From assembly GCF_017569205.1 (NCBI RefSeq), contig NZ_CP071870.1, positions 1,984,001 through 2,048,000 of the forward strand: 64,000 nucleotides of DNA, in the 5' to 3' direction. This stretch comes from Propioniciclava sp. MC1595 (lineage in GTDB: Bacteria; Actinomycetota; Actinomycetes; Propionibacteriales; Propionibacteriaceae). The translations under genes and the position numbers were made by a program. This document shows positions 49,801-57,321 of this stretch, piece after piece. The notes under the pieces are model-generated. The model worked only from the letters and a program-made list of their open reading frames with translations. It had not been told where the DNA came from and searched no databases. The stretch's first letter is position 1. The number at the start of each line of letters is the position of its first letter.

Positions 49801-50841
49801 CTAGGCCCCCCGGTTTGCTGACGGGTTGCCACCGGCCGCCCACGCGACGACGCGGTCGGCGTCCCAACACGTCACGATGCGGTCGGGGGTGAGGCCGACG
49901 GACGCCGCGCGCGCGGCCCCGTACTCGCTGAAGCCGAGCTGCCCCGGGGCGTGCGCGTCGGTGTCGATGGCGAACAGGCATCCCATCTCCGCCGCGAGAG
50001 CGAGGAGGTCGTCGGGCGGGTCCTGCCGCTCGGGTCGGGAGTTGATCTCGACGGCGACGTCGAACTGGCGGCAGGCCTCGAACACGACCTCGGCGTCGAA
50101 CGTGCTCTGCGGCCGGACGCCCCGGTCGCCGGCCACGAGGCGTCCGGTGCAGTGCCCCAGCACGTTGGTGCGGGGGTTGGCGATGGCGGTGACCATGCGC
50201 ACGGTCATGGCGTCGGCGTCCATGCGCAGCTTCGAGTGCACGCTGGCGACCACCACGTCGAGCGGGTCGAGGGCCGCCGCCTCCCCGTCGAGGGAGCCGT
50301 CGTCGAGGATGTCGACCTCGGCCCCGGCCAGCACGCGGAAGCCCCCGAGCGCCTCGTTGAGCGCCGCGATGTGCTCGCGTTGGCGGTGCCGCCGCTCGGT
50401 GTCGAGCCCGTTCGCGACGCGCAGCCGCGGGCTGTGGTCGGTGATGGCGAGCCAGTCCCGGCCCAGGCGGCGGGCCTCCAGGGCCATCTCCTCCAGCGGG
50501 CTCGAGCCGTCGGACCACTCCGTGTGGGTGTGCAGGTCGCCCCGGATGTGCGCCAGGAGCGGGTTGGGGCCGTCCACGAGCGGGCCGTCGGCGGCCTGCA
50601 GCTCGGCGAGGTAGGCCGGCACCCGGCCGGCGTGGGACTCGGCGACCACCTTCGTCGTCGTGGCCCCGATGCCGGTCAGGTTCCCCCACGCGCGGCGGCG
50701 GTCGACGTCGGCCCGCTCGGCCGGGTCGAGCGCGGCGAGCGTCGCGGCCGCGCGCCGGAACGCCTGGGCGCGCCGGGTCTGCCCGCCGTGGCGGTCCAGC
50801 AGCCGGGCGATCTCGCGCAGGTCGACGACCGGGTCTCGCAT
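49801..50841 (-). CDS. PHP-domain protein, PolX-like without polymerase domain
   Basis: 346 aa. The N-terminal helical region (LREIARLLDRHGGQTRRAQAFRRAAATLAAL...GIGATTTKVVAE, residues 8-70) includes a helix-hairpin-helix-like GIGATTTK. The PHP domain then has IRGDLHTHTEWSDGSSPLEEM, LAITDHSPRLRVANGL, VLAGAEVDILDDGSLD, VVASVHSKL, VLGHCTGR and FAIDTDAHAPGQL, the same motif order as the C-terminal exonuclease of DNA polymerase X. The pol beta nucleotidyltransferase core is missing. A phosphoesterase or 3'-5' exonuclease role is likely by family. It is divergent from the PucR-type regulator. Confidence 0.85.
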   Translation of the reverse strand: MRDPVVDLREIARLLDRHGGQTRRAQAFRRAAATLAALDPAERADVDRRRAWGNLTGIGATTTKVVAESHAGRVPAYLAELQAADGPLVDGPNPLLAHIRGDLHTHTEWSDGSSPLEEMALEARRLGRDWLAITDHSPRLRVANGLDTERRHRQREHIAALNEALGGFRVLAGAEVDILDDGSLDGEAAALDPLDVVVASVHSKLRMDADAMTVRMVTAIANPRTNVLGHCTGRLVAGDRGVRPQSTFDAEVVFEACRQFDVAVEINSRPERQDPPDDLLALAAEMGCLFAIDTDAHAPGQLGFSEYGAARAASVGLTPDRIVTCWDADRVVAWAAGGNPSANRGA

Positions 50842-50896
50842 GCGGCGACCCTAGCGGCATCCGCCGTCGCGATAGGGTCGCCCCGAGGAGGTGGCG

Positions 50897-52078
50897 ATGC
50901 CCGACGAGACGCCCGACTGGATCCCGGCACCCCGCCCCCGCGCGGCGATGGCCAAGCGCCTGCGGGCAGCCTCCTCGGCGATGACGACCGCGGCGCTGGC
51001 CGAGATCACGCGCCGCTACCCGTGGTTCTCCGACCTGGACGCCGACAACCGCGCCTCGGTCACGCTCGTGGTGCGCGCCGGCGTGGACGGCTTCGTCGAC
51101 TGGTTCGCCTCGGGCGCGACGGGCCTGGAGCAGCGCAACATCTTCGCCGCCGCCCCACGCTCGCTCACCACGCGCCTGGCCCTGCAGCAGACCGTCGACC
51201 TGATCCGCACCACGGTCGAGACCGTGGAGCAGCAGATCAACACGGCGCTCCCCCGCTCCGACCGGCAGGTCCTCACGCTGGCCGTGCTGCAGTACTCGCG
51301 CGAGATCGCGTTCGACGCCGCCGAGGTGTACGCCCGCGCCGCTGAGACCCGCGGCGCCTGGGACGCCCGCCTGGAGGCCCTCGTCATGGACGCCGTCGTG
51401 CGCGGCGACGCCGACGAGTCGGTCGTCTCCCGGGCCTCGACGCTCGGGTGGCACTCCCCGGCCGGCCTCTGCGTCGTCATCGGCGACCTGCCCGCCGGCG
51501 ACCCCTCCCTGCGCGACCTGCGGTACGCCGCCGGCAAGGCCGGGCTCGACATCCTCGCCTCGGCCCAGGGCCCGCGCCTGGTCGTCCTGCTCGGCGGCGA
51601 CTTCGACCACGAGGACGAGGCCCTCGAGCACGTCGCCGACCTCGTCGACGCGTTCGGTGAAGGCCCCGTCGTGGTCGGCCCCGTGGTCACCGACCTCGTC
51701 GAGGCCGTGGTCAGCGCCCGCGCCGCCACCTCGGGCCGCCGCGCCGCCGCGGCCTGGGTGGACGCCCCGCGTCCCATCTCCGCCCGCGCGCTCCTGCCCG
51801 AGCGCGCCCTCGCCGGCGACGGGCACGCCCGCCGCGAACTGGCCCACGACATCTTCGGGCCGCTGGCGGCCCACTCCGGCGACCTGATCACCACCCTGGA
51901 GGCCTACTGGGCCTGCGGGACGTCCATCGAGGCGACCGCCCGGCGTTTGTTCATCCACGCCAACACGGTCCGCTACCGCCTGGGCCGGATCGAGGACCTG
52001 ACCGGCTACTCCCCCTCCGACCCGCGCGGCTCGTACGTGCTCAGGCTGGCGGGCACCCTGGGCCGCCTGCTCGACTGA
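50897..52078 (+). CDS. FasR-like PucR-family regulator of fatty-acid synthesis
   Basis: 393 aa. The N-terminal half is a RsbRD/PucR-like helical domain, the middle a GGDEF-like remnant (AGLCVVIGDLPAG, RLVVLLGGDFDHEDEALEHVADL), and the C-terminus the PucR helix-turn-helix LITTLEAYWACGTSIEATARRLFIHANTVRYRLGRIEDLTGYSP. It matches the Rv2242 / Streptomyces SCO2386 (FasR) family in sequence layout and position directly upstream of fabD; SCO2386 activates the fabD-H-P-F operon. ATG 50897 follows GAGGAGG by 5 nt. A TTTGTGGG/CCCACAAA palindrome lies between this gene and fabD and could be its operator. Confidence 0.85.
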   Translation: MPDETPDWIPAPRPRAAMAKRLRAASSAMTTAALAEITRRYPWFSDLDADNRASVTLVVRAGVDGFVDWFASGATGLEQRNIFAAAPRSLTTRLALQQTVDLIRTTVETVEQQINTALPRSDRQVLTLAVLQYSREIAFDAAEVYARAAETRGAWDARLEALVMDAVVRGDADESVVSRASTLGWHSPAGLCVVIGDLPAGDPSLRDLRYAAGKAGLDILASAQGPRLVVLLGGDFDHEDEALEHVADLVDAFGEGPVVVGPVVTDLVEAVVSARAATSGRRAAAAWVDAPRPISARALLPERALAGDGHARRELAHDIFGPLAAHSGDLITTLEAYWACGTSIEATARRLFIHANTVRYRLGRIEDLTGYSPSDPRGSYVLRLAGTLGRLLD

Positions 52079-52104
52079 CGAATCCCGGACGCCCCGCGCC
52101 GGGG

Positions 52105-52123
52105 TTTGTGGGAACCCCACAAA
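52105..52123. promoter_or_regulatory. Candidate operator upstream of fabD
   Basis: TTTGTGGG-aac-CCCACAAA is a perfect 8-3-8 inverted repeat in the 103-bp gap between the FasR-like gene and fabD, centred about 68 nt before the fabD start. Spacing and symmetry suit a dimeric activator. Assignment to the FasR-like protein is inference. Confidence 0.5.
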
Positions 52124-52181
52124 GGGGCCCCCGAAACACTGTGTGGCAATGCGCGACATCCGACAAGGACCGCGCGCCAAG

Positions 52182-53120
52182 ATGGAACACGTGCTTGCGA
52201 TCGTCGCGCCCGGACAGGGCGCCCAGACCCCCGGATTCCTCGCCCCCTGGCTCGAGGACGCCCACTTCGCGTCCCGCCTGCAGGAGCTGAGCGACGTCGT
52301 CGGGCTCGACCTCGTCCACTACGGCACCGAGGCCGACGCCGAGACCATCAAGGACACTGCGATCGCCCAGCCGCTCCTCGTCGCCGCCGGCCTGCTGGCC
52401 GGTGAGGCCCTCACCCGCAGCGTCCCCTTCGCCGGCGTCGACGTGCTCGCCGGTCACAGCGTGGGCGAGGTCACCGCGGCCGCCGCCGCGGGCGTCCTGG
52501 CCGGGAGCGACGCGATCGTCTTCGTGCGGGAGCGGGCCAACGGCATGGCCGAGGCGTCCGCCCTGCGCCCCACCACCATGGCCGCCGTGGTGCGCGGCGA
52601 GCCCGACGCCGTGCTGGCCGCCATCGAGGCCGTCGGCGCGACCGCAGCGAACAACAACGGTGCCGGCCAGATCGTGGCCGCGGGCACCGTCGAGCAGATC
52701 GAGGCCCTCAAGGCCAACCCGCCCGAGAGGGCCCGCGTGATCGGCCTATCGGTCGCCGGGGCGTTCCACACCGAGCACATGGAGCCGGGTCGCGTCCGGG
52801 TCGAGGCCACGGCGTCCGGGATGACCGCCCACGACCCGAGCACCACCCTGCTCTCCAACGCCGACGGGCAGGCCGTCGACTCGGGTGCCGACTACGTCGC
52901 GCGCCTCGTCTCGCAGGTCACCTCGCCCGTGCGCTGGGACCTGTGCATGGCCACGATGGCCGAGCTCGGCGTGACCGGCATCCTCGAGCTGCCGCCGGCC
53001 GGCACCCTGACCGGCATCGCCAAGCGCAACATGCCCGGGGTCGAGCTGTTCAACCTCAACACCCCCGACCAGATCGACGAGGCGCGGGAGTTCATCGCCC
53101 GCCACAACGGAAAGGCGTGA
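52182..53120 (+). CDS. fabD: Malonyl-CoA:ACP transacylase FabD
   Basis: 312 aa. MEHVLAIVAPGQGAQTPGF carries the first active-site Gln region. The nucleophile Ser lies in VDVLAGHSVGEVTAAAAAGVL (GHSVG), the Arg in IVFVRERANGM and the catalytic His in VAGAFHTEHM. It transfers malonyl from CoA to ACP. I chose ATG 52182 over the longer frame starting at GTG 52143, because the family begins at MEHVLAIVAPGQG and AAGGA lies 12 nt upstream. The stop TGA and fabH ATG are one nucleotide apart, so translation is coupled. Confidence 0.94.
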   Translation: MEHVLAIVAPGQGAQTPGFLAPWLEDAHFASRLQELSDVVGLDLVHYGTEADAETIKDTAIAQPLLVAAGLLAGEALTRSVPFAGVDVLAGHSVGEVTAAAAAGVLAGSDAIVFVRERANGMAEASALRPTTMAAVVRGEPDAVLAAIEAVGATAANNNGAGQIVAAGTVEQIEALKANPPERARVIGLSVAGAFHTEHMEPGRVRVEATASGMTAHDPSTTLLSNADGQAVDSGADYVARLVSQVTSPVRWDLCMATMAELGVTGILELPPAGTLTGIAKRNMPGVELFNLNTPDQIDEAREFIARHNGKA

Positions 53121-53121
53121 C

Positions 53122-54114
53122 ATGGCGCTGAAGGCCAGCCAGGGAGCCGCGTACTCCCGCGTGGAGGGGATCGGTTCGGCCATCCCGTCCCGCGTCGTGG
53201 ACAACCACGAGATGACGACCTACATCGAGACCTCCGACGAGTGGATCCAGCAGCGCACCGGCATCGTCGAGCGCCGCTGGGTCGGCGAGGGCGAGACCGT
53301 CGAGTCGCTGACCCTCGAGGCCGCCCGCAACGCCATGGAGCACGCCGGCGTCGAGGCCACCGACATCGACGCCGTGATCGTGTCGACCGTCAGCCACCTC
53401 GTGCAGACGCCCTCGCTGGCCGCCATCGTGGCCGCGAAGCTGGGCACCGACGGCGCCGCCGCGTTCGACATCTCCGCCGCGTGCGCCGGCTTCTCCTACG
53501 GCCTGGCCCAGGCCGACTCGCTGGTCCGCTCCGGCGCGGCCCGCCGCGTGGTCGTGATCGGCGCGGAGACGCTCAGCCAGATCACCGACCTGCACGACCG
53601 GGCGACGGCGTTCCTGTTCGCCGACGGCGCGGGCGCCGCGGTCGTCGGCCCCTCCGACGTGCCCGCCATGGGCCCGGTGGTGTGGGGCTCCGACGGCGAC
53701 CAGGCCGACGTGATCGAGATGAACCGCGACTGGAACGAGGCCGTGGCCACCGGCCAGACCTCCCAGATCACGATGCAGGGCCAGGCGGTGTTCCGCTGGG
53801 CGACCAGCTTCATCGCCGATGCGGCGCGACGCACGCTCGAGGCGTCCGGGCTCACCCCCGACGAGCTCGACCTGTTCGTCCCGCACCAGGCCAACAACCG
53901 CATCACCGACTCGATGCTGCGCCACCTCAAGCTGCCCGAGACCGTCACGGTCGCCCGCACGATCAGGAACTTCGGCAACAACTCCGCCGCGTCCATCCCG
54001 ATCGCGCTCGACGCGATGATCGCCTCCGGCGAGGCCAAGTCCGGCGACACCTGCCTGATCATCGGGTTCGGTGCCGGCCTGGTCTACGCCGGCCAAGTCA
54101 TCACGATCCCCTGA
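53122..54114 (+). CDS. fabH: Beta-ketoacyl-ACP synthase III
   Basis: 330 aa. The catalytic triad is visible: Cys in FDISAACAGFSYGL (about residue 121), His in VPHQANNRI and Asn in RNFGNNSAASIP. It condenses acyl-CoA primers with malonyl-ACP; in actinobacteria it often prefers branched primers, which cannot be judged from sequence alone. It starts one nucleotide after fabD. A GC-rich hairpin (CCGGCCGG/CCGGCCGG near 54140-54157) separates it from acpP. Confidence 0.95.
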   Translation: MALKASQGAAYSRVEGIGSAIPSRVVDNHEMTTYIETSDEWIQQRTGIVERRWVGEGETVESLTLEAARNAMEHAGVEATDIDAVIVSTVSHLVQTPSLAAIVAAKLGTDGAAAFDISAACAGFSYGLAQADSLVRSGAARRVVVIGAETLSQITDLHDRATAFLFADGAGAAVVGPSDVPAMGPVVWGSDGDQADVIEMNRDWNEAVATGQTSQITMQGQAVFRWATSFIADAARRTLEASGLTPDELDLFVPHQANNRITDSMLRHLKLPETVTVARTIRNFGNNSAASIPIALDAMIASGEAKSGDTCLIIGFGAGLVYAGQVITIP

Positions 54115-54180
54115 CCACCCACCCCCACGATTTTCCGGCCGGCCCGGCCGGGTGACAACCCAACCAGAAGGAGAAGGAAC

Positions 54181-54423
54181 ATGGCCACCACCGAAGAGAT
54201 CCGCGCCCAGCTCGCCGAGCTCGTCAACGAGGTCGCCGGCGTGCCCGTCGAGGACGTGCAGCTCGACAAGTCGTTCGTCGACGACCTGGACGTCGACAGC
54301 CTCGCGATGGTCGAGATCATCGTCGGCTGCGAGGAGAAGTTCGGTGTGACGATCCCCGACGAGGAGAGCAAGAACCTCAAGACCGTCGGCGACGCCGTCG
54401 CCTACATCGAGCAGCACGCCTGA
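54181..54423 (+). CDS. acpP: Acyl carrier protein
   Basis: 80 aa, acidic four-helix protein. The phosphopantetheine attachment Ser is in DDLDVDSLAMVEI (Ser at about residue 40), and EKFGVTIPDEE is the conserved helix III region. It carries the growing acyl chain. AAGGAGAAGGAAC upstream is a very strong ribosome binding site, suiting the high ACP demand. Confidence 0.95.
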   Translation: MATTEEIRAQLAELVNEVAGVPVEDVQLDKSFVDDLDVDSLAMVEIIVGCEEKFGVTIPDEESKNLKTVGDAVAYIEQHA

Positions 54424-54430
54424 TCGCCCG

Positions 54431-54456
54431 GACGCCCGGGCCCCGGCCCGGGCGTC
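54431..54456 (+). terminator. Very stable hairpin between acpP and fabF
   Basis: GACGCCCGGGCC-cc-GGCCCGGGCGTC is a perfect 12-bp all-GC-rich stem eight nucleotides after the acpP stop. There is no T-run. It could stabilise the upstream acpP mRNA or partly terminate transcription, giving more acpP than fabF message (inference). Confidence 0.6.
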
Positions 54457-54499
54457 CACCCACCCCCACCCCGTTCGTCCCACCACCGTTAGGAACCCG

Positions 54500-55756
54500 A
54501 TGAAGGACATCGTCATCACAGGCATGGGCGCCACCACCCCGTTGGGCGGCGACCTGGCCAGCACGTGGCAGGCCATGCTGGCGGGAGAGTCCGGCATCGT
54601 GCGCATCCCCGAGGAGTGGGCCGACGAGATCGCCGTCAAGATCGCCGGCTACGTCAAGGTCGACCCCAGCGAGAAGATCGACCGGGTCAAGGCCCGCCGC
54701 CTGGACCGCAACACCCAGCTCGCCCTGATCGCCGCCGAGGAGGCCTGGCTCGACGCCGGCCTGGCCCTCGGCGAGGACAACCCCGTCGACCCCGAGCGCC
54801 TGGCCGTCTGCCTGGGCACCGGCATCGGCGGCCTGCACACGCTCCTGGGCAACTGGGACGTGTACAAGGAGAAGGGGGCGCGCCGCGTCACGCCCTTCAC
54901 CATCCCCATGCTGATGGCCAACGCCTCGGCCGCCAACGTCGGCCTGATGGTCAACGCCGCCGCCGCGGTGCACGCGCCGGTGTCGGCGTGCGCGTCCTCG
55001 AACGAGGCGCTCGCGCTGGCGGTCGACCAGATCCGCCTGGGCCGCGCCGACATCATCGTCGCCGGCGGCACCGAGGCCACGATCCACCCGCTGCCGATCG
55101 CGGCGTTCGCCCAGATGCAGGCGCTGAGCAGGCGCAACGACGACCCGACCGCGGCGTCCCGGCCGTGGGACAAGGGGCGCGACGGCTTCGTGCTGTCGGA
55201 GGGCTCCGCCGTCCTGGTGCTGGAGTCGCTCGAGCACGCGCAGGCGCGCGGCGCGAAGATCTACGGCACCATCGCGGGCGCGGGCGTCTCCGACGACAAC
55301 CACGACATCGTCCAGCCCGAGCCCAACGGCAACGGCCAGTCGGCGGCGATGCTGAAGGCCCTGCGCGAGAGCGGGCTGTCGGCCTCCGACATCGTGCACG
55401 TGAACGCGCACGGCACCTCGACCCCGCAGGGCGACATGACCGAGGCCGGTTCGATCCGGCGCGCGCTCGGTGCCGCCGCCGACCGGGTCGTCGTGACCTC
55501 CACCAAGTCGATGACCGGGCACCTGCTGGGTGCGGCCGGCGCGCTCGAGACGGTCGCCACGGTGCTGGCCCTCAAGGAGCGCCTGGTCCCGCCGACGATC
55601 AACCTGGTCGACCCCGAGGAGGGCCTCGGCATCGACGTGGCCGCGAACGAGCCGCGCCCGCTGCCCGAGGGCGACCTCGCCGCGCTGAACAACTCGTTCG
55701 GCTTCGGCGGCCACAACGTCGCCGTCGCGCTGACGAACGCGAACATCAACCGCTGA
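54500..55756 (+). CDS. fabF: Beta-ketoacyl-ACP synthase II
   Basis: 418 aa. The catalytic Cys is in APVSACASSNEALA (about residue 169), His in VHVNAHGTSTPQGDMTEAG and the second His in STKSMTGHLLGAAGALET; NNSFGFGGHNVAV closes the active site. It elongates acyl-ACP with malonyl-ACP. Last gene of fabD-fabH-acpP-fabF; only 30 bp separate its stop from the convergent ribokinase-like gene. Confidence 0.95.
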   Translation: MKDIVITGMGATTPLGGDLASTWQAMLAGESGIVRIPEEWADEIAVKIAGYVKVDPSEKIDRVKARRLDRNTQLALIAAEEAWLDAGLALGEDNPVDPERLAVCLGTGIGGLHTLLGNWDVYKEKGARRVTPFTIPMLMANASAANVGLMVNAAAAVHAPVSACASSNEALALAVDQIRLGRADIIVAGGTEATIHPLPIAAFAQMQALSRRNDDPTAASRPWDKGRDGFVLSEGSAVLVLESLEHAQARGAKIYGTIAGAGVSDDNHDIVQPEPNGNGQSAAMLKALRESGLSASDIVHVNAHGTSTPQGDMTEAGSIRRALGAAADRVVVTSTKSMTGHLLGAAGALETVATVLALKERLVPPTINLVDPEEGLGIDVAANEPRPLPEGDLAALNNSFGFGGHNVAVALTNANINR

Positions 55757-55786
55757 CCCGGACGCCCACGGCCCGGCCCGCCCTGC

Positions 55787-56611
55787 CTACAGGCGCGGGT
55801 CGGGCTGTGCGCCGTGGTGGCGGACGTTGTCGGCCGCCGCGGACAGCGCCGCGAACGCCGCGGCGTGCCGGTTCGTGCCCTTGACCAGTTCGGCGGCCAG
55901 CGTGCCGATGAGGGCGTCGGTCGCGCCCACAGTGTCGACCACGTCGCCGGCCGGGACCACCGGGCCGGGGATGTGTTCGCCGTCCCAGTCCAGCCCGTCC
56001 TTGCCGCGCAGCACCACCAGCGACCGCGGCCGGACGCCCAGCGCCTCGAAGGCCGCCAGGTCGGGCGCCGGGATCACCAGCGGGTCGGCGACCTCGATGA
56101 CGTCGGCCGGGAGCGCCGCGAACGGGGCGAGGTTCAGCACCACCCGGGCGCCGTACTTCGTGGCGTAGCGGACCGCGTCGACCACCGTGTCCGCCGGGGT
56201 CTCGAGCTGGGTGAGCAGGATGTCGTCGGGGCCCAGCCCGTGGATGGGCCGCAGCGGGCTCGGGCCGATCTTGGCGTTGGCCCCGGGCAGCACGACGATG
56301 GCGTTCGTGCGGCCGTCGGAGAACACGATCGCGTGACCCGTCGGGACGAGCGGGATCCGCTCGACGCGCAGCTTGATGCCCTTGGCGAACAGACGGTTCA
56401 GCGAGGCCCGCCCGGCGTCGTCGTCGCCGACCGCGCCCACCATCTCGACCTCGACCCCCCGGGCCCGGGCGGCCACCGCCTGATTGGCCCCCTTGCCACC
56501 CGCGTACCGCTGCAGCGACTCCCCGACGACCTTCTCACCGGGGTTCGGGTAGGAATCGATCTTGGTCTCCAGGTCGACGTTGATCGAACCCAGGACGATG
56601 ACGCGGCCCAT
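55787..56611 (-). CDS. PfkB-family sugar kinase, ribokinase-like
   Basis: 274 aa. GRVIVLGSINVDLETKIDSYPNPGEKV and GGKGANQAVAARARG (PfkB signature 1) are typical of ribokinase. The catalytic Asp lies in VVDTVGATDALIGTLAAEL; here the usual DTxGAGDAF signature reads DTVGATDAL, with Gly changed to Thr in the anion-hole loop. Length is slightly short for ribokinase (about 300). AAGGAGG precedes ATG 56611. Substrate may be ribose or another sugar; the altered loop makes activity less certain. Confidence 0.8.
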   Translation of the reverse strand: MGRVIVLGSINVDLETKIDSYPNPGEKVVGESLQRYAGGKGANQAVAARARGVEVEMVGAVGDDDAGRASLNRLFAKGIKLRVERIPLVPTGHAIVFSDGRTNAIVVLPGANAKIGPSPLRPIHGLGPDDILLTQLETPADTVVDAVRYATKYGARVVLNLAPFAALPADVIEVADPLVIPAPDLAAFEALGVRPRSLVVLRGKDGLDWDGEHIPGPVVPAGDVVDTVGATDALIGTLAAELVKGTNRHAAAFAALSAAADNVRHHGAQPDPRL

Positions 56612-56697
56612 GGCCCTGCCTCCTTCGGCTTGGCTGATGTTCCATCTCACCACCAAACCGGGTCGTCAGGGGCCCCTTTGGGCCGATGTGTCGCCGA

Positions 56698-57192
56698 TCA
56701 GCCGACGGCGGTGATCCAGCGCACGGGCTCGCCGTCGGCGGCGTGCCGGAACACGTCGAGCTCGGCGTCCCACGGCGCGCCGAGGAGGTCGTCGAGGGCC
56801 TCCCGCAGCGAGCGCTCGTCGCGCGCGCCGAGCATGGCGTGCCGGATCCGGTCCTCGGGCACGACGATGTCGCCGTGCAGGCCCATCGTGGCGTGGAAGA
56901 CGCCGAGGGTCGGGGTGTAGGAGTAGCGCTCCCCCTCGGAGGCGTCGGTGGCGTGCTCGGTCACCTCGAACCGGATCCGCGGCCAGCGCTTGAGGGCGCT
57001 CGCCAGACGGGTGGCCGTGCCGACGGGGCCGCTCCACGTGAACTCGGCGCGGTAGCTGGCGCGCTCGGCGGGTTGGGGCTTCCAGTCCAGGGAAACAGGC
57101 GCGCCGAAGGCGCCGCCCACCGCCCACTCGACGTGTGGGCACATCGGCGACGGCGCGGAGAGGATCTGCAGGACCCCGCGGGTCGTTGTCAT
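56698..57192 (-). CDS. DUF3145 family protein
   Basis: 164 aa. MTTTRGVLQILSAPSPMCPHVEWAVGGAFG and DWKPQPAERASYRAEFTWSG are the hallmark of DUF3145, an actinobacterial family found close to the fab genes (SCO2391 in Streptomyces). Two cysteine-poor halves of similar length are seen, with no catalytic motif. ATG 57192 has AAAGGGG upstream. Function is unknown; proximity to fabF suggests a link with fatty-acid metabolism only by association. Confidence 0.85.
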   Translation of the reverse strand: MTTTRGVLQILSAPSPMCPHVEWAVGGAFGAPVSLDWKPQPAERASYRAEFTWSGPVGTATRLASALKRWPRIRFEVTEHATDASEGERYSYTPTLGVFHATMGLHGDIVVPEDRIRHAMLGARDERSLREALDDLLGAPWDAELDVFRHAADGEPVRWITAVG

Positions 57193-57321
57193 GGCGGTAC
57201 CCCTTTCCGGCTGAAGTGCTGCCTTCCCCTGCATCACCTCGACCGGGCGCGGAATCACGCCGTTGTGGTTCATTGTGCACCCCGCGTCAAGCCGGGGCCA
57301 CCCGGCGACGGGGCGCGGAGC

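Noticed and set aside
53122-55756. fabH-acpP-fabF as part of a polyketide or specialised metabolite cluster
   Set aside because: Gene order and motifs are those of the housekeeping type II fatty-acid operon next to a FasR-type regulator; no other biosynthetic domains are nearby.
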